DNA of 64,000 nt, from NCBI GenBank assembly GCA_041402125.1, contig JAWKSY010000003.1, positions 248,001-312,000 on the forward strand, given 5' to 3'. How positions within the stretch are numbered: the stretch's first letter is position 1; every line of letters starts with the position of its first letter. The notes under the pieces are model-generated. The model searched no databases. It was not told where the DNA came from and saw only the letters and a program-made list of their open reading frames with translations. A program made the position numbers and the translations under genes. Source of the stretch: JAWKSY01 sp041402125 (lineage in GTDB: Bacteria > Planctomycetota > GCA-002687715 > DRQF01). This document shows, in pieces, positions 17,663 to 26,688 of the stretch.

Positions 17663-17771
17663 ATGCACGTACGGTGCCAGTCACCGGATGTGCATTTCCG
17701 GGCGAGTCGGTTTCGCATGCGGATGTGGATGAACGGAAATGCACATCCGGTGACTGGCACCGTACGTGCAT
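17663..17771. repeat. REPIN-like element: two 38-bp arms in inverted orientation
   Basis: Left arm 17663-17700 and right arm 17734-17771 are perfect reverse complements over 38 bp, with a 33-bp spacer. Each arm (core ACGGTGCCAGTCACCGGATG flanked by ATGCACGT and TGCATTTCC) is also an imperfect palindrome. The structure is that of a REP doublet (REPIN) or small MITE. Related copies lie at 1118-1160, 48965-49078 and 49307-49420. No RAYT-type transposase is in the window. Confidence 0.8.
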
Positions 17772-17816
17772 CTCCGATCCGTTCGCCCTCGAGCGGCGTC
17801 CGAAGAGACCATGCGA

Positions 17817-17846
17817 GAGCGGCGCCGGGAGGACCCGGCGCCGCTC
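17817..17846 (-). terminator. Hairpin terminator of the 17878-18669 gene
   Basis: Perfect 13-bp GC-rich stem (GAGCGGCGCCGGG at 17817-17829 and its complement at 17834-17846) with a 4-nt AGGA loop, about 30 nt past the stop codon. No T-run. Confidence 0.6.
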
Positions 17847-17877
17847 GTCGTTCGCGTTCGGGAAGACGGGATCGCGG

Positions 17878-18669
17878 TCAGTTCGACTGCGACTCCTTCT
17901 TCTCCTCCGACTTCTTCTCGGCGTCCTCGCGCTTCTTCTTCGCGAGGGTCACCGTGTCCTGGCAGTGCTTGACCATCTTGGCCAGCTCCTCGTCCTTCGG
18001 CGTCATCTCGAGCGCCTTGGCGAGCGGCGGGAGGGCGTCCTCGTAGCGCTCGACGGCGGCGAGACACATGCCCTCCTCGCGGAGCGTGAGGTTCTTCACG
18101 CCCTCGGGGAGGGTCGCCACCTGGGCGAGGCGGAACTCGGCCGCGGCCGCGTCGAAGCGACGGTGACCCTTGAGCTGGTAGGCCTTCACCATGCGGATGA
18201 GGGCCGGCTCGGTCAGCTTCGTCTCCAGCGGCTTGAGGCCGGTGACCTCGATCCAGGGCTTGCCGCGGAAGATGCTCTCCACGCGGCCGGTGACGATGAA
18301 TCGATCGTAGGTCTGGGCGGTCAGGATGGCCTGAGCGTCCTTCTTGATCCGATCGATGAACATGTAGGGGAAGTCGTTCTTGTACTGATCCTTCACCCAG
18401 AGCTGGGACTCGTCGCCCCAGACGGAGAAGTTGACGAACTGGTCCTTCTCGAACTTGGTGTAGAAGGGATTGTCGATGCTCCCCACCGAGTTGAACTGGA
18501 CCACGAAGGTGACGTCGACGCCCTTGTAGGCCTTCGGCGTCTTGACGATGTCCGAGAGCTTGACGGTCTTCTGCTCGTAGGCGTCGTCCCACCAGCTGTC
18601 GGTTCCGAAGGCCAGGGGCGCGACCAGGCTCAGGACGACGGCGATGACGATGAAGCGTGCGTGAAACAT
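17878..18669 (-). CDS. Exported protein of unknown function with C-terminal TPR-like helices
   Basis: 263 residues. ATG 18669 opens on a signal peptide (MFHARFIVIAVVLSLVAPLAFG). Residues 25-150 hold a beta-rich domain (KTVKLSDIVKTPKAYKGVDV, TYDRFIVTGRVESIFRGKPW) that recalls an OB-like fold. Residues ~155-240 contain two or three helical hairpins (FDAAAAEFRLAQVATLPEGV, VERYEDALPPLAKALEMTPK) that look like TPRs. The C-terminus is a K/E-rich tail (KKKREDAEKKSEEKKESQSN). It is probably periplasmic. I do not recognise a named family. It has its own terminator at 17817-17846. Confidence 0.75.
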   Translation of the reverse strand: MFHARFIVIAVVLSLVAPLAFGTDSWWDDAYEQKTVKLSDIVKTPKAYKGVDVTFVVQFNSVGSIDNPFYTKFEKDQFVNFSVWGDESQLWVKDQYKNDFPYMFIDRIKKDAQAILTAQTYDRFIVTGRVESIFRGKPWIEVTGLKPLETKLTEPALIRMVKAYQLKGHRRFDAAAAEFRLAQVATLPEGVKNLTLREEGMCLAAVERYEDALPPLAKALEMTPKDEELAKMVKHCQDTVTLAKKKREDAEKKSEEKKESQSN

Positions 18670-18794
18670 GGATTCGATCCTCGCATCCGGATGCGGAGCC
18701 CCTCTCCGGAAAGTGGAGGCCCTCTTCTCCCCTCCCTATCGGCCGGGGGCACCCGCGCGGGTGAATGAAAATCGGAGGATCGGGAGGCGGCGGG

Positions 18795-19355
18795 TCAGCG
18801 GGCGGCCACGACGAGGAGGTTGACCCCGTGACGGCGCCGGTCGGCCCCGGCCCAGAAGTGCGGCTCGGCGCCGGCCCAGTCGAGGTCGGACGGGACCCGG
18901 AAGACGAGCCTTCCCCCTCCCCGAGTCGCCGGTCGTGCAGGTCCACGAGCAGGGCCGCGATCCCCGCGGGGTCGGCCTCGACCAGGGAAAGGGGGATCCG
19001 CGAAGATGATCCCGGGGCTTTTCTCGTCCTCGCGCGTCAGGTCGGCGACGCGCCGGGCATCCCCCTGCACGACGCGGCCGCGGCCCTCCCAGCCGAGATT
19101 CGCGAGATTCTTCGCAACGACGGCGCAAGCGCTGCGGTCCAGGTCCACGAAGACGGCCCGTTCCGCCCCGCGGGACAGGGCCTCGAGTCCGAAGGAACCG
19201 GCGCCCGCGAAGACGTCCCACACGAGGAGTCCGTCGTCCATGGGACCCAGGATGTCGAAGGCACGCTGCTTGATCTGGTCGAGGAGCGGACGCGTCCCCC
19301 GACCCTCGGGCGCCTGGAGCTTCCGTCCCCTCGCTTCACCGCCGATGATCCGCAC
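18795..19355 (-). CDS. rsmD: 16S rRNA (guanine966-N2)-methyltransferase RsmD, two compensating frameshifts
   Basis: 186 residues. GTG 19355 follows GGAGGAG. It modifies G966 of 16S rRNA with S-adenosylmethionine. Visible motifs: MRIIGGEARGRKLQAP, TRPLLDQIKQRAFDILGP, the SAM-binding VWDVFAGAGSFGLEALSRGA, and the catalytic IIFADPPF (D/N-PPF/Y). After DPPF the frame reads about 30 Arg/Pro/Gly-rich residues that do not fit the family. The +1 frame of the same stretch reads LVEADPAGIAALLVDLHDRR, which does fit. The correct frame returns at RLVFRVPSDLDW. Two opposite indels, near 18990 and near 18918 in C/G runs, explain this, most likely sequencing errors. Confidence 0.85.
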   Translation of the reverse strand: MRIIGGEARGRKLQAPEGRGTRPLLDQIKQRAFDILGPMDDGLLVWDVFAGAGSFGLEALSRGAERAVFVDLDRSACAVVAKNLANLGWEGRGRVVQGDARRVADLTREDEKSPGIIFADPPFPGRGRPRGDRGPARGPARPATRGGGRLVFRVPSDLDWAGAEPHFWAGADRRRHGVNLLVVAAR

Positions 19356-19501
19356 GCTTTCGCTCCTCCCGACCGGCCCGCGAGCCTTGCTATCATCCCA
19401 CGCTCCGGCCGGGCTTCAACTCGCCGGACCGGTCGGCGGCCGGTCGGAGCGCAGACGCGCGGCCCCTGCCGGCCGCGTCCCGGGGACCGGGGAGGGACCG
19501 G

Positions 19502-20221
19502 ATGGTCAGGCTTTTCGTCAACGTGGACCACGTCGCGACGGTGCGCCAGGCGCGCCGAGGGGCGAGCCCGGATCCCGTCCTCCTCGCCGCGCAGGCCGAG
19601 GCCGGGGGCGCCGACGGCATCACGATGCACCTGCGAGAGGACCGGCGGCACGTCCAGGACGACGACGTCCGGCGCTTCGCCGCGCGCTCGCGGACGCCCT
19701 TCAACCTCGAGCTCGGCGCGGCCGAGGAGATCGTCCGCATCGCGGAGGAGATCGGCCCCGAACAGGTCACGCTGGTCCCGGAGCGCCGCGAGGAGATCAC
19801 CACCGAGGGCGGGCTCGACCTCGCCCGTCACGGCGCGCGGATCGCGGAGGTCACGGCCCGACTCCGCGGACGCGGGATCCTCGTCAGCCTCTTCATCGAC
19901 CCGGACGAGGACAGCGTGCACCGCTCCCGGGATTGCGGCGCGACCCACGTCGAGCTCCACACCGGCGCGTATGCGAACGCCCGGGACGAGCGACGGGCGC
20001 GGGAGCTCGAGGCCCTGCAACGGGCCGCGGCGCGCGCCCGGGAGCTCGGCCTCATCGTCAACGCGGGGCACGGCCTGGACTACGTCAACACGCCCGACGT
20101 CGCGGCCATCCCGGGCATGAACGACCTGAACATCGGGCACGCCATCGTGGCGCGCGCGCTCGAGGTCGGCATGTCGGGAGCGGTGCGGGAGATGCTGGAG
20201 CTCGTCCGACGTCGCGTCTGA
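19502..20221 (+). CDS. pdxJ: Pyridoxine 5'-phosphate synthase
   Basis: 239 residues, normal for PdxJ. Condenses 1-deoxy-D-xylulose-5-phosphate with 3-amino-2-oxopropyl phosphate to form pyridoxine 5'-phosphate in the DXP-dependent vitamin B6 route. Family motifs are complete: VNVDHVATVRQARRG, ITMHLREDRRH, FNLELG, VTLVPERREE (catalytic Glu), LFIDPD, VELHTGAYA, IVNAGHGLDY and LNIGHAIVA. ATG 19502 follows GGGAGGGACCGG. It is divergent from rsmD and stands alone. The FHA-vWA gene follows after about 95 nt. Confidence 0.97.
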   Translation: MVRLFVNVDHVATVRQARRGASPDPVLLAAQAEAGGADGITMHLREDRRHVQDDDVRRFAARSRTPFNLELGAAEEIVRIAEEIGPEQVTLVPERREEITTEGGLDLARHGARIAEVTARLRGRGILVSLFIDPDEDSVHRSRDCGATHVELHTGAYANARDERRARELEALQRAAARARELGLIVNAGHGLDYVNTPDVAAIPGMNDLNIGHAIVARALEVGMSGAVREMLELVRRRV

Positions 20222-20315
20222 ACGAAAAGTCCGCCTCCGCTCGTCCGCGCGGTGCATCTGGTAGCTTCGTCCGACGAGCCGGCCCGACCCCGAGGACCGC
20301 GACGAGGAGGTCTCG

Positions 20316-22163
20316 ATGGAGTTGAGTCGCCGTGCCGCCGCCCGGATCCGCGACCTCCGGTCGCCGGTCCTCGTGGCGGACGCCGCCGGAGAAGGTCGCT
20401 GCCACCCGATCCCGGGCGACCGTCTCGCCATCGGATCGCAGCCGGGCGAGGGCCTCGCCCTGCCCGACCTCGCGCCGCTGGCCGCGCTCGTGCAGCGGGA
20501 CGGCCGCGGCTTCGAGGTCTTCGCGCTCGACGAGAGCCTCCCGATCGAGATCGACGGACGGCCGGTCTCCGCCGCGCCGCTCCCCAACGGCGCGCGGCTC
20601 CGGATCGGCGGTCACGACTTCCTCTTCGTCGATCCCACGGCGGACGTGCTCCCTTCCGGACTCCAGCTCGCCCTCTGGGGCACGCCCGACCTCCCGCCCG
20701 ATCCGATGCGCCACGTCGCCTCGGAGGACTTCGACTCCGTCCTCATCGAGAGCTTCCGCCAGGTCCCCTGGGTGCTGCTCTCCGCCCTGCTCCACGCCTC
20801 GATCGCGCTGGTGCTCTGGCTCTTCGGGGACGCGCCGACGATCCCCGAGCCCACGCCCGCCTTCGAGGCGGAGTTCGCCGACGGCGAGGAGGCCGAGATC
20901 GACGACGTCGAGATCGAGGAGGAGGTGCCCGAGGAGACCGAGATCGAGAACGTCGAGACGGAGGTTCCCGAGGTCACCGAGGCCGAACTGGCGGAGACGG
21001 CGGAGATCGCCGAGATCGAGTCCGACGATCCGGCCGCGGAGGAGGCGCCGCCCGGCGTGGCGGCGGGGCTCGCCGCCGGCGAGCTCGGCGGCGGCGGAGG
21101 CACGCCCCTGACCGGCCCCGGAGCGGCGAAGCTCCGGCAGGCCGTCGGCCGGCTGCGCGCCTCCGGCCTCGACATCGTCTTCCTCCTCGACGCGACCGGT
21201 TCGATGGACGGCGAGATCGCGGGCGCCAAGCGCCGCATCGGCGAGATGATCGGCCTCGTCGAGGCGCTGGGGATCCAGTTCCGGATCGGCGTCGTCGCCT
21301 TCCGCGACCGCGGCGAGCAGTACGTGACGATCGACCAGGATCTCACCGCGCTCCGCTACAAGGCGGTCGCCTTCCTCGATCGGGTCGAGGCCTCCGGCGG
21401 CGGCGACACCCCCGAGGCGGTGCTCGACGCGCTCGAGGTCGGCTCGCGCATGAAGTTCTCCCACCGCGCGAAGAAGGTCCTCGTCCTCGTGGGCGACGCG
21501 CCTCCGAAGCCGGACACGATCGACAAGGTCCTGCGGACGGCGACGATCTTCCAGCGGCGCGACGGCGTGGTGCACACGCTCTACACCGAGACCGGCGGCG
21601 TCTCCTCCTCGGACACGCGACGCCTCTTCGCGGACATCGCCTCCGCCGGCGGCGGCAGCTCGATGGAGCTCAAGCACGACGATCAGGTCATCGAGGACAT
21701 CATCATGCTCGCGCTCGAGACCGACGACCGCGGCATCGTCCGCCGACTCCTGCGGGACCTCGAGAAGGGCCCCCGCGTGGAGATCGCCCGCAAGATGATC
21801 CGGCGCGGCGACGGGCGCGCGGTCCTCCGCCAGCTCTCGCGCAAGGACGTGCGTTCCTACGTCGCGCTCGAGCTGCTGCGATCGAGCGGCGATCGCGCGG
21901 CCCAGAAGGGCCTCCTCCCGGCCTACCTCGAGGTCCTCGCGCGCGACGACACGCCGGCCGACACGGCCTGGCTCGCGACGCTGCTCATGCGCCGCGCGGT
22001 GGGCGACATCGCGGCCGACCTCGGCCTGCGCCCCGAGGCCCGTCGGGCCCTCGCCGAGTTCTCCCCCGACCTGCCGAAGCACCGCCGCGAGCGCGCGCTC
22101 GCGGCGATCGCGAAGGACCTCTACGACCGGGGCCTCATCCTCCGAGACGTCCTCGACCGCTGA
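20316..22163 (+). CDS. FHA-like, single-TM, acidic linker, von Willebrand A domain protein
   Basis: 615 residues; ATG 20316. Residues ~30-110 resemble an FHA domain (DRLAIGSQPGEGLALPDLAP, PLPNGARLRIGGHDFLFVDP) with weak phospho-binding residues. Residues ~152-171 are one membrane helix (WVLLSALLHASIALVLWLFG) whose LSALLHA pattern recalls TonB/AgmX-type proteins. An E/D-rich linker of about 75 residues and a Gly-rich patch follow. A vWA domain starts near residue 285, with an intact MIDAS start (FLLDATGSMDGEIAG; D-x-T/G-S-M) and later SGGGDTPEAVLDALEVG and VLVLVGDAPPKPDT. The last ~140 residues are helical. The vWA domain would be periplasmic and metal-dependent in ligand binding. It converges on the HEAT-like gene with a 29-nt 3' overlap. 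Confidence 0.8.
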   Translation: MELSRRAAARIRDLRSPVLVADAAGEGRCHPIPGDRLAIGSQPGEGLALPDLAPLAALVQRDGRGFEVFALDESLPIEIDGRPVSAAPLPNGARLRIGGHDFLFVDPTADVLPSGLQLALWGTPDLPPDPMRHVASEDFDSVLIESFRQVPWVLLSALLHASIALVLWLFGDAPTIPEPTPAFEAEFADGEEAEIDDVEIEEEVPEETEIENVETEVPEVTEAELAETAEIAEIESDDPAAEEAPPGVAAGLAAGELGGGGGTPLTGPGAAKLRQAVGRLRASGLDIVFLLDATGSMDGEIAGAKRRIGEMIGLVEALGIQFRIGVVAFRDRGEQYVTIDQDLTALRYKAVAFLDRVEASGGGDTPEAVLDALEVGSRMKFSHRAKKVLVLVGDAPPKPDTIDKVLRTATIFQRRDGVVHTLYTETGGVSSSDTRRLFADIASAGGGSSMELKHDDQVIEDIIMLALETDDRGIVRRLLRDLEKGPRVEIARKMIRRGDGRAVLRQLSRKDVRSYVALELLRSSGDRAAQKGLLPAYLEVLARDDTPADTAWLATLLMRRAVGDIAADLGLRPEARRALAEFSPDLPKHRRERALAAIAKDLYDRGLILRDVLDR

Positions 22164-25100
22164 TCTCGGCCCGGGTCTCCGCGGCGGCGTCGAGCGCGGC
22201 GAAGGCCGCGGGATCGGCCGCCTCGCGGCGCGCCCGGGCTCGCCCCGCCGCGCCGAGTTCCCGCCACACGGGAACGGCGCGTTCGATCCTCCCCGCCCGC
22301 AGGTGGCCGTTCACCGCCTCGATCCGCACCCCGGTCGCGTCCCGACCCAGCGCGTCCAGGCCGCGGGCCAGTCGCGCGGGGAGGTCGTCGTCGTCGCGAC
22401 CGCCGCTCCGGGCGAGGAGTCGCGCCTCGTCGGACCGCCGCCCGCCCAGCCGCGGCCCCCCGAGCGTGATGTCGACGCCGCCCGTCCCGCGCCTCGCCAC
22501 CGCGGCGTGTCGGCGCGCCCGCACGGCGTCGAGGGTCGCGTCGGCCCGTGCGCTCGCGGGCTCGGAGCCCATCCGCGACGAACGGCCGACCTCGAGCAGG
22601 TACCGCGCCTCCGCGGCCCGACCGATCGCCGCGAGCGCGCGGACCTCCCGCCCCCCTTCGACCGCGCCGAGCTCCTCGGGCGGCGGCCCCAGCGGCGCGA
22701 GACGCGCCGCGGCGGCGACGAGTCCGGCGCCGATCAGGACCTCGTCCCGTTCCGGCGGCGCGATGAACTCGTCGTCCCGCAAGAGCGCGCGCGCGACGAG
22801 GAGACGTTCCGCCGCGCCGCCGGCCACGACGCCCGGCGGGATCGCGAGCAAGGATCGCGCGAGCTCGCGGGCGGGACGCGCCCCCCGACGCGAGAGGGCC
22901 GAACGCGCATCCGCGACCGCCCACGCCAGCCGTCGACGCGGGGCGCCCAGGACCGCCGCCTCGAGCGGATCTCCCGGTTCGAGATGGCGTCGGAGCGCCT
23001 CGTCGCGCGCCTCCTCGGGCGCACCGAGGACGAGCTCGCGCAGCCAGGCCTCGATCTCGCGGCTCTCGGCGTCCGAGGCCTCCGCCCCCTCCGCGCCGAG
23101 GAATGCGGCGAGCTCGCGTTCCCGGAGCACCGCGAGCGCCACGCGGAGCGCGACGCGCGGGGCCGCGGTCTCGAGCGCGTCCAGCGGCGCCAGACGATCG
23201 CGATCGGGGCGCGAGGGGTCGGGCCGGAGCGCCCCCTCCACCGCTTCACGCAGGGCCTCCTCGGACGCGCTCTCACCGAGCGAGGCGGCGATCGCGTGCA
23301 GGTGCGGGGCTCCGCCGGCGCGCGCCGCCGCGACGATGGCGCGGCGGAGTCGGGAGCGCTCGGGGAGACGGCCGCCGCTCACGAGGCCCGCCGCGAGCCC
23401 GCGGGTCGCCGACGCTCGCGTGGCCAGCGCGGCGGCGAAGGTCTCCGCGAGCGCCTCCTCCTCGTTGCGGTCGCAGACCGCGGCCAGCTCCGTGAAGCCG
23501 GCGCGTCGCTCGCCCTCGTCCATGGGCTCGGCCCGCAGCAGGTGCTCCGCGAGACGACGCCGCAGGTCGAGCCCCGCCTCGGCCCCGCCCGCGCTCTCGA
23601 CCCAGGCGACGAGGGACGGGATCGCGCGGGCGATCGCCGCGCCGGAATCCACCGCGGCGTGGGCGAGCGCGGCGAGGCGCGGGTCGCGAGCCTCGCGCAG
23701 GGAGCGCGCGTCCTCGACGAGGAACTCCGGCGCGGAGAGGAACGCCTCGAGCCGGCGGGAACGGATCGTCTCGTCGCCGCGCGCCAGGAGCTCGTCCTCC
23801 AGTCGCCGACGGACCCCGGTCGTCAGGCCGTCCGTCGCGTCGAGGTCGCGGAGGCTCCCGGTCGCGCCCTCGAGCACGAGGAGATCGAGGGCCTCGCGAG
23901 CCGCGGCGCCCTCGCCCGCCGCCACGCCGATGAGGCGTCGCTCGAGCGCGGCCCGACGACGCGTCCCGCCGCTGGCGGCGAAGGCCCGGCGCGCCGGGCC
24001 GCCGTCGAGCCAGACCTCGAGACGATCGGCGAGTTCCGCGTCTCCGACCGCCGGATCGAGGACCAGGGCCTCCCAGGCGGCACGGCGCAGATCGTCCGAA
24101 GGGCGCGCCGCGAGCGCGCGGAGCGCGTCGGCCCCCGGAGATCGCCCCCCCTCCACGAGCGTCCGCAGCGCGAGAGCGCGAACGCGGTCCGGGAGCGCGG
24201 CGTCCTCGGCGAGCTCCCGCAGGACCGCGGCCGCGGCCTCCGCGAGACCGCCCTCGCGCGCGAGGGCCCGGAGCTCGGCGAGCGTCGCCTCGAGGTCCAG
24301 GCTCCGTCCCTCGCCGGCGGCGAGGAGCTCGCGCCGGAAGGCGGAACGCGACCAGACGGGGGGCGTCGCGGGCCAGATGTCCGCGAGTCGTTCGCCCGGG
24401 GTTCCCGCGCCGAGGAGACGCACGAGGTCGGCGGTCGCGGCGCGATCCGCGACCTCGTCGCGCAGGAGGGCCCCCAGTTCCGGACCGTAGCGCTCGCCCT
24501 CCGCCTCGAGGAGCCCGAGGGTCCGTCGCCACCAGTCGCCGCCGCGCGGCGAGGACCAGTGAGCGAGGAGCCGCGCGAAGGGCGGACCCTCGTCGGGCAG
24601 CACCGGGGCCTCGGCTCCGTGGTCGCGCGGCGTGTGATCGATCACCGCCGCCGCGATCCGTCGACGTCGGTCGACGGGGATCCGCTCGTCGTCGAGGAGC
24701 GCCACCGCGAGGCCGTAGCCGTCGGCCGTGTCGACGATCTCGAGGACGAGCGCGAGGGCGGCGTCGGACACCTCGCGGCGATCCTCTCCGACCAGCCGGT
24801 GCAGACGGACGATCCGCGGCGTCGCGAGGAGCGCCGACGCGGCGCCGTCCTCTCCCGCCCGGGCGCCGCCGTCATCGCGCGGAGCGCCGCGACGCGAACC
24901 CGCCAGGAACCGTCCTCGAGCGCCGCGTCCAGACGCGGCTCGAGCGTCGCGGCCGCGACGCCGCGCGCGGCGATCCAGGCCGCCTCGCGCACCGTCCACT
25001 CCGGATCGTCCACCGCGCCGCCGGACGCGAGGACCTCGCGCGCGACGACGGCCGGACCACCGCGCGCCGCGAGGCGCGCCGCGCGGACCCGGAGGACCCA

Positions 25101-25316
25101 CGAGGGCGAGGCGGCGAGCTCCCTCCGGCGCTCGGCGGCGTCCTCCGAGCGCGCCGCGACCTCCAGCGCGCCGTCGACGGCCTCGAGCCCGGCTCCCTCG
25201 TCCGCGAGGATCTTCGCCGCCCGGCGCGCCAGCCCGAGCGGATCGTCCGCGTCGCCCTGCGCGACGAGGGTGCCGGCGAGGAGCACGAAGGCGAGCGCCG
25301 CGGCCCCGACCTTCAC
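22135..25316 (-). CDS. Giant exported HEAT-like repeat protein (one apparent frameshift)
   Basis: About 1,060 residues when corrected. GTG 25316 overlaps the nnrD stop codon (GTGA), which supports it as the start. It opens on a signal peptide (GAAALAFVLLAGTLVAQGDA). The rest is almost wholly alpha-helical, Ala/Leu/Arg/Glu-rich short hairpins (for example ALALRTLVEGGRSPGADALR and SWRVRVAALRAMTAA), the pattern of HEAT/ARM-type solenoids. The N-terminal part and the main part are in different frames; the shift is near 24865, where one missing base in a C/G run joins RAMTAA to RAGEDGAASALL. There is no catalytic motif. It is probably a periplasmic scaffold of unknown partner. Confidence 0.65.
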
Positions 25317-26185
25317 GAGGCGTCCCCTTCCGCTCCCTCGAGTTCCCCGAGCACGCGACCGATCTCCGCCGCGAGATCCCGCGGCCCCGGTCCCGCCCGG
25401 CCCTCGCGCGCCGCGAGGCGCTCCCCCGCCCGGGCGTGGGCCGCCACCGCGACCCGGGCCGCGAGCCGGGGGTCGAGGCCGCGCGCCGCGAGGGCTCCGA
25501 GCACTCCGGTCAGGACGTCGCCGCTCCCGCCGCGGGCGAGGACGGGATCGCCCTCCGGTCCGAGAGTCACCGCGCCCGTCGGATCGGCGACGACGGTCCG
25601 CGGCCCCTTCAGGATCGCGATCCCCTCCGACCGACGCGCGAGTTCGAGCGCCGTCCCCTCGCGATCGGCCGCGACGTCGGCGACGGTGCATCCGAGCAGG
25701 CGCGCGGCCTCGCCGGGATGCGGGGTCAGGAATCGTCGCGCCCCGAGGGCGGCGAGCTCCTCGGGAGCCCCGGCGAAGGCGTCGAGCGCGTCCGCGTCGA
25801 CGACGACCGCGCCCGGAAAGTCGCGAAGCGCCCGGGTGAGGAGGTCCCGCATCGCGGGATCGCGACCGAGCCCCGGGCCGACGGCGACCGCGTCGGCGCC
25901 CCGGACCGCGACGCGGAGCGCCCGGAGCCCGGCCTCGCCGAGCGTGCCCTCCCGCGTGGAGGCGAGAGCGACGACCATGACGCCGGGATCGAGGGCGCCG
26001 AGCCGGACGAGGGCGGCGCCCGGAGCGGCGAGCGTCGCGAGCCCGACCCCGGCCCTCTGCGCCCCCTCCGCCGCGAGGACGGCGGCCCCGGCCCAGCGCC
26101 GGGAGCCCGCGACGAGGACCAGCCGGCCGAGGTCGCCCTTGTGGGCGTCGCGCGGTCGCACGGGAAGGCGGAGCGAGTCGTTCAT
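25313..26185 (-). CDS. nnrD: ADP-dependent NAD(P)H-hydrate dehydratase
   Basis: 290 residues. Repairs hydrated NAD(P)H (NAD(P)HX) using ADP. It is a ribokinase-fold YjeF C-terminal-type domain: HKGDLGRLVLVAGSRRWAGA, VDADALDAF, RFLTPHPGEAARLLG, ILKGPRTVVA, and the signature ARGGSGDVLTGVLGAL. The N-terminal epimerase domain (NnrE) found in fused E. coli-type enzymes is absent, so the protein is dehydratase only. ATG 26185 is preceded by GAGGTGCCGC. Its last codons overlap the start of the HEAT-like gene. Confidence 0.93.
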   Translation of the reverse strand: MNDSLRLPVRPRDAHKGDLGRLVLVAGSRRWAGAAVLAAEGAQRAGVGLATLAAPGAALVRLGALDPGVMVVALASTREGTLGEAGLRALRVAVRGADAVAVGPGLGRDPAMRDLLTRALRDFPGAVVVDADALDAFAGAPEELAALGARRFLTPHPGEAARLLGCTVADVAADREGTALELARRSEGIAILKGPRTVVADPTGAVTLGPEGDPVLARGGSGDVLTGVLGALAARGLDPRLAARVAVAAHARAGERLAAREGRAGPGPRDLAAEIGRVLGELEGAEGDAS

Positions 26186-26279
26186 GCGGCACCTCTTCTC
26201 GATCGGGGCGCCGAGGGGCCCCGCGCCGACGAGTCTACGCCTCCCCCGCCGGACCGTGGCGTCGGTCCGGGAAGGCGAC

Positions 26280-26307
26280 TTGTGGGCCCCGGGGCCCCGG
26301 TTACAAT
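26280..26307 (+). promoter_or_regulatory. Promoter of the tRNA-Ser pair
   Basis: TTGTGG (26280-26285), 16-nt GC-rich spacer, TACAAT (26302-26307); the first tRNA begins 43 nt after the -10 box. It is one of the closest matches to the sigma-70 consensus in the window. Confidence 0.6.
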
Positions 26308-26349
26308 CGCCGCGGTTTCGCGGACCCTCCGGGGTCCGGGGAACGCCCG

Positions 26350-26434
26350 GGAGGGTTGGCAGAGCGGTCGAATGCGGCGGTTTTGAAAACCGTTGTCGCG
26401 CAAGCGACCGGGGGTTCGAATCCCTCACCCTCCG
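26350..26434 (+). tRNA. tRNA-Ser (anticodon UGA)
   Basis: Cloverleaf readable by eye: acceptor GGAGGGT pairs with ACCCTCC, discriminator G, D-arm with GCAGAGCGGTCGAAT, anticodon arm GCGGT-TTTGAAA-ACCGT (anticodon TGA), a long variable arm (GTCGC/GCGAC) as in class II tRNAs, and T-arm GGGGGTTCGAATCCCTC. CCA is not encoded. Confidence 0.95.
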
Positions 26435-26504
26435 CTCTCGTTCGCGGCCCCTTCGGCGGTCGCGGCGGGGACGGAGCCTCCCGAGACGCGATCGACGGTC
26501 GCCT

Positions 26505-26593
26505 GGAGAGGTGGCAGAGTGGTCGAATGCGCATGATTGCTAATCATGTGAGCCGTTCATCCGGCTCCCCGGGTTCGAATCCCGGTCTCTCCG
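26505..26593 (+). tRNA. tRNA-Ser (anticodon GCU)
   Basis: Acceptor GGAGAGG pairs with TCTCTCC (one G-U), discriminator G. Anticodon arm CATGA-TTGCTAA-TCATG (anticodon GCT), long variable arm (GAGCCG/CGGCTC) and T-arm CCGGGTTCGAATCCCGG. No CCA encoded. It lies 70 nt after tRNA-Ser(UGA), so the two are probably one transcript. Confidence 0.95.
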
Positions 26594-26598
26594 CTGCC

Positions 26599-26625
26599 AG
26601 GAGCCGGCCCCACGGGCCGGCTCCT
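26599..26625 (+). terminator. Terminator after the tRNA-Ser pair
   Basis: 11-bp perfect stem AGGAGCCGGCC / GGCCGGCTCCT with a 5-nt loop, followed by a short T-containing tail (GTCGTTTCTCC), a few nt past the second tRNA. Confidence 0.65.
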
Positions 26626-26688
26626 GTCGTTTCTCCTCCGCGCGCCGCTCGCTTCCGCACTGGGGGTCGCCTCCCCTATCATCCTCCC

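Noticed and set aside
22135..22163. Both convergent pairs (22135-22163 and 52062-52090) overlap by exactly 29 nt
   Set aside because: The two overlap sequences are unrelated; equal length looks like coincidence.
20252..24490. A 1,412-codon open frame on the plus strand across the vWA gene and antisense to the HEAT-like gene
   Set aside because: Its translation is Arg/Ser/Pro/Ala-rich without motifs; long antisense frames are expected at this GC content. The vWA and HEAT-like frames carry domain motifs and starts with ribosome binding sites.
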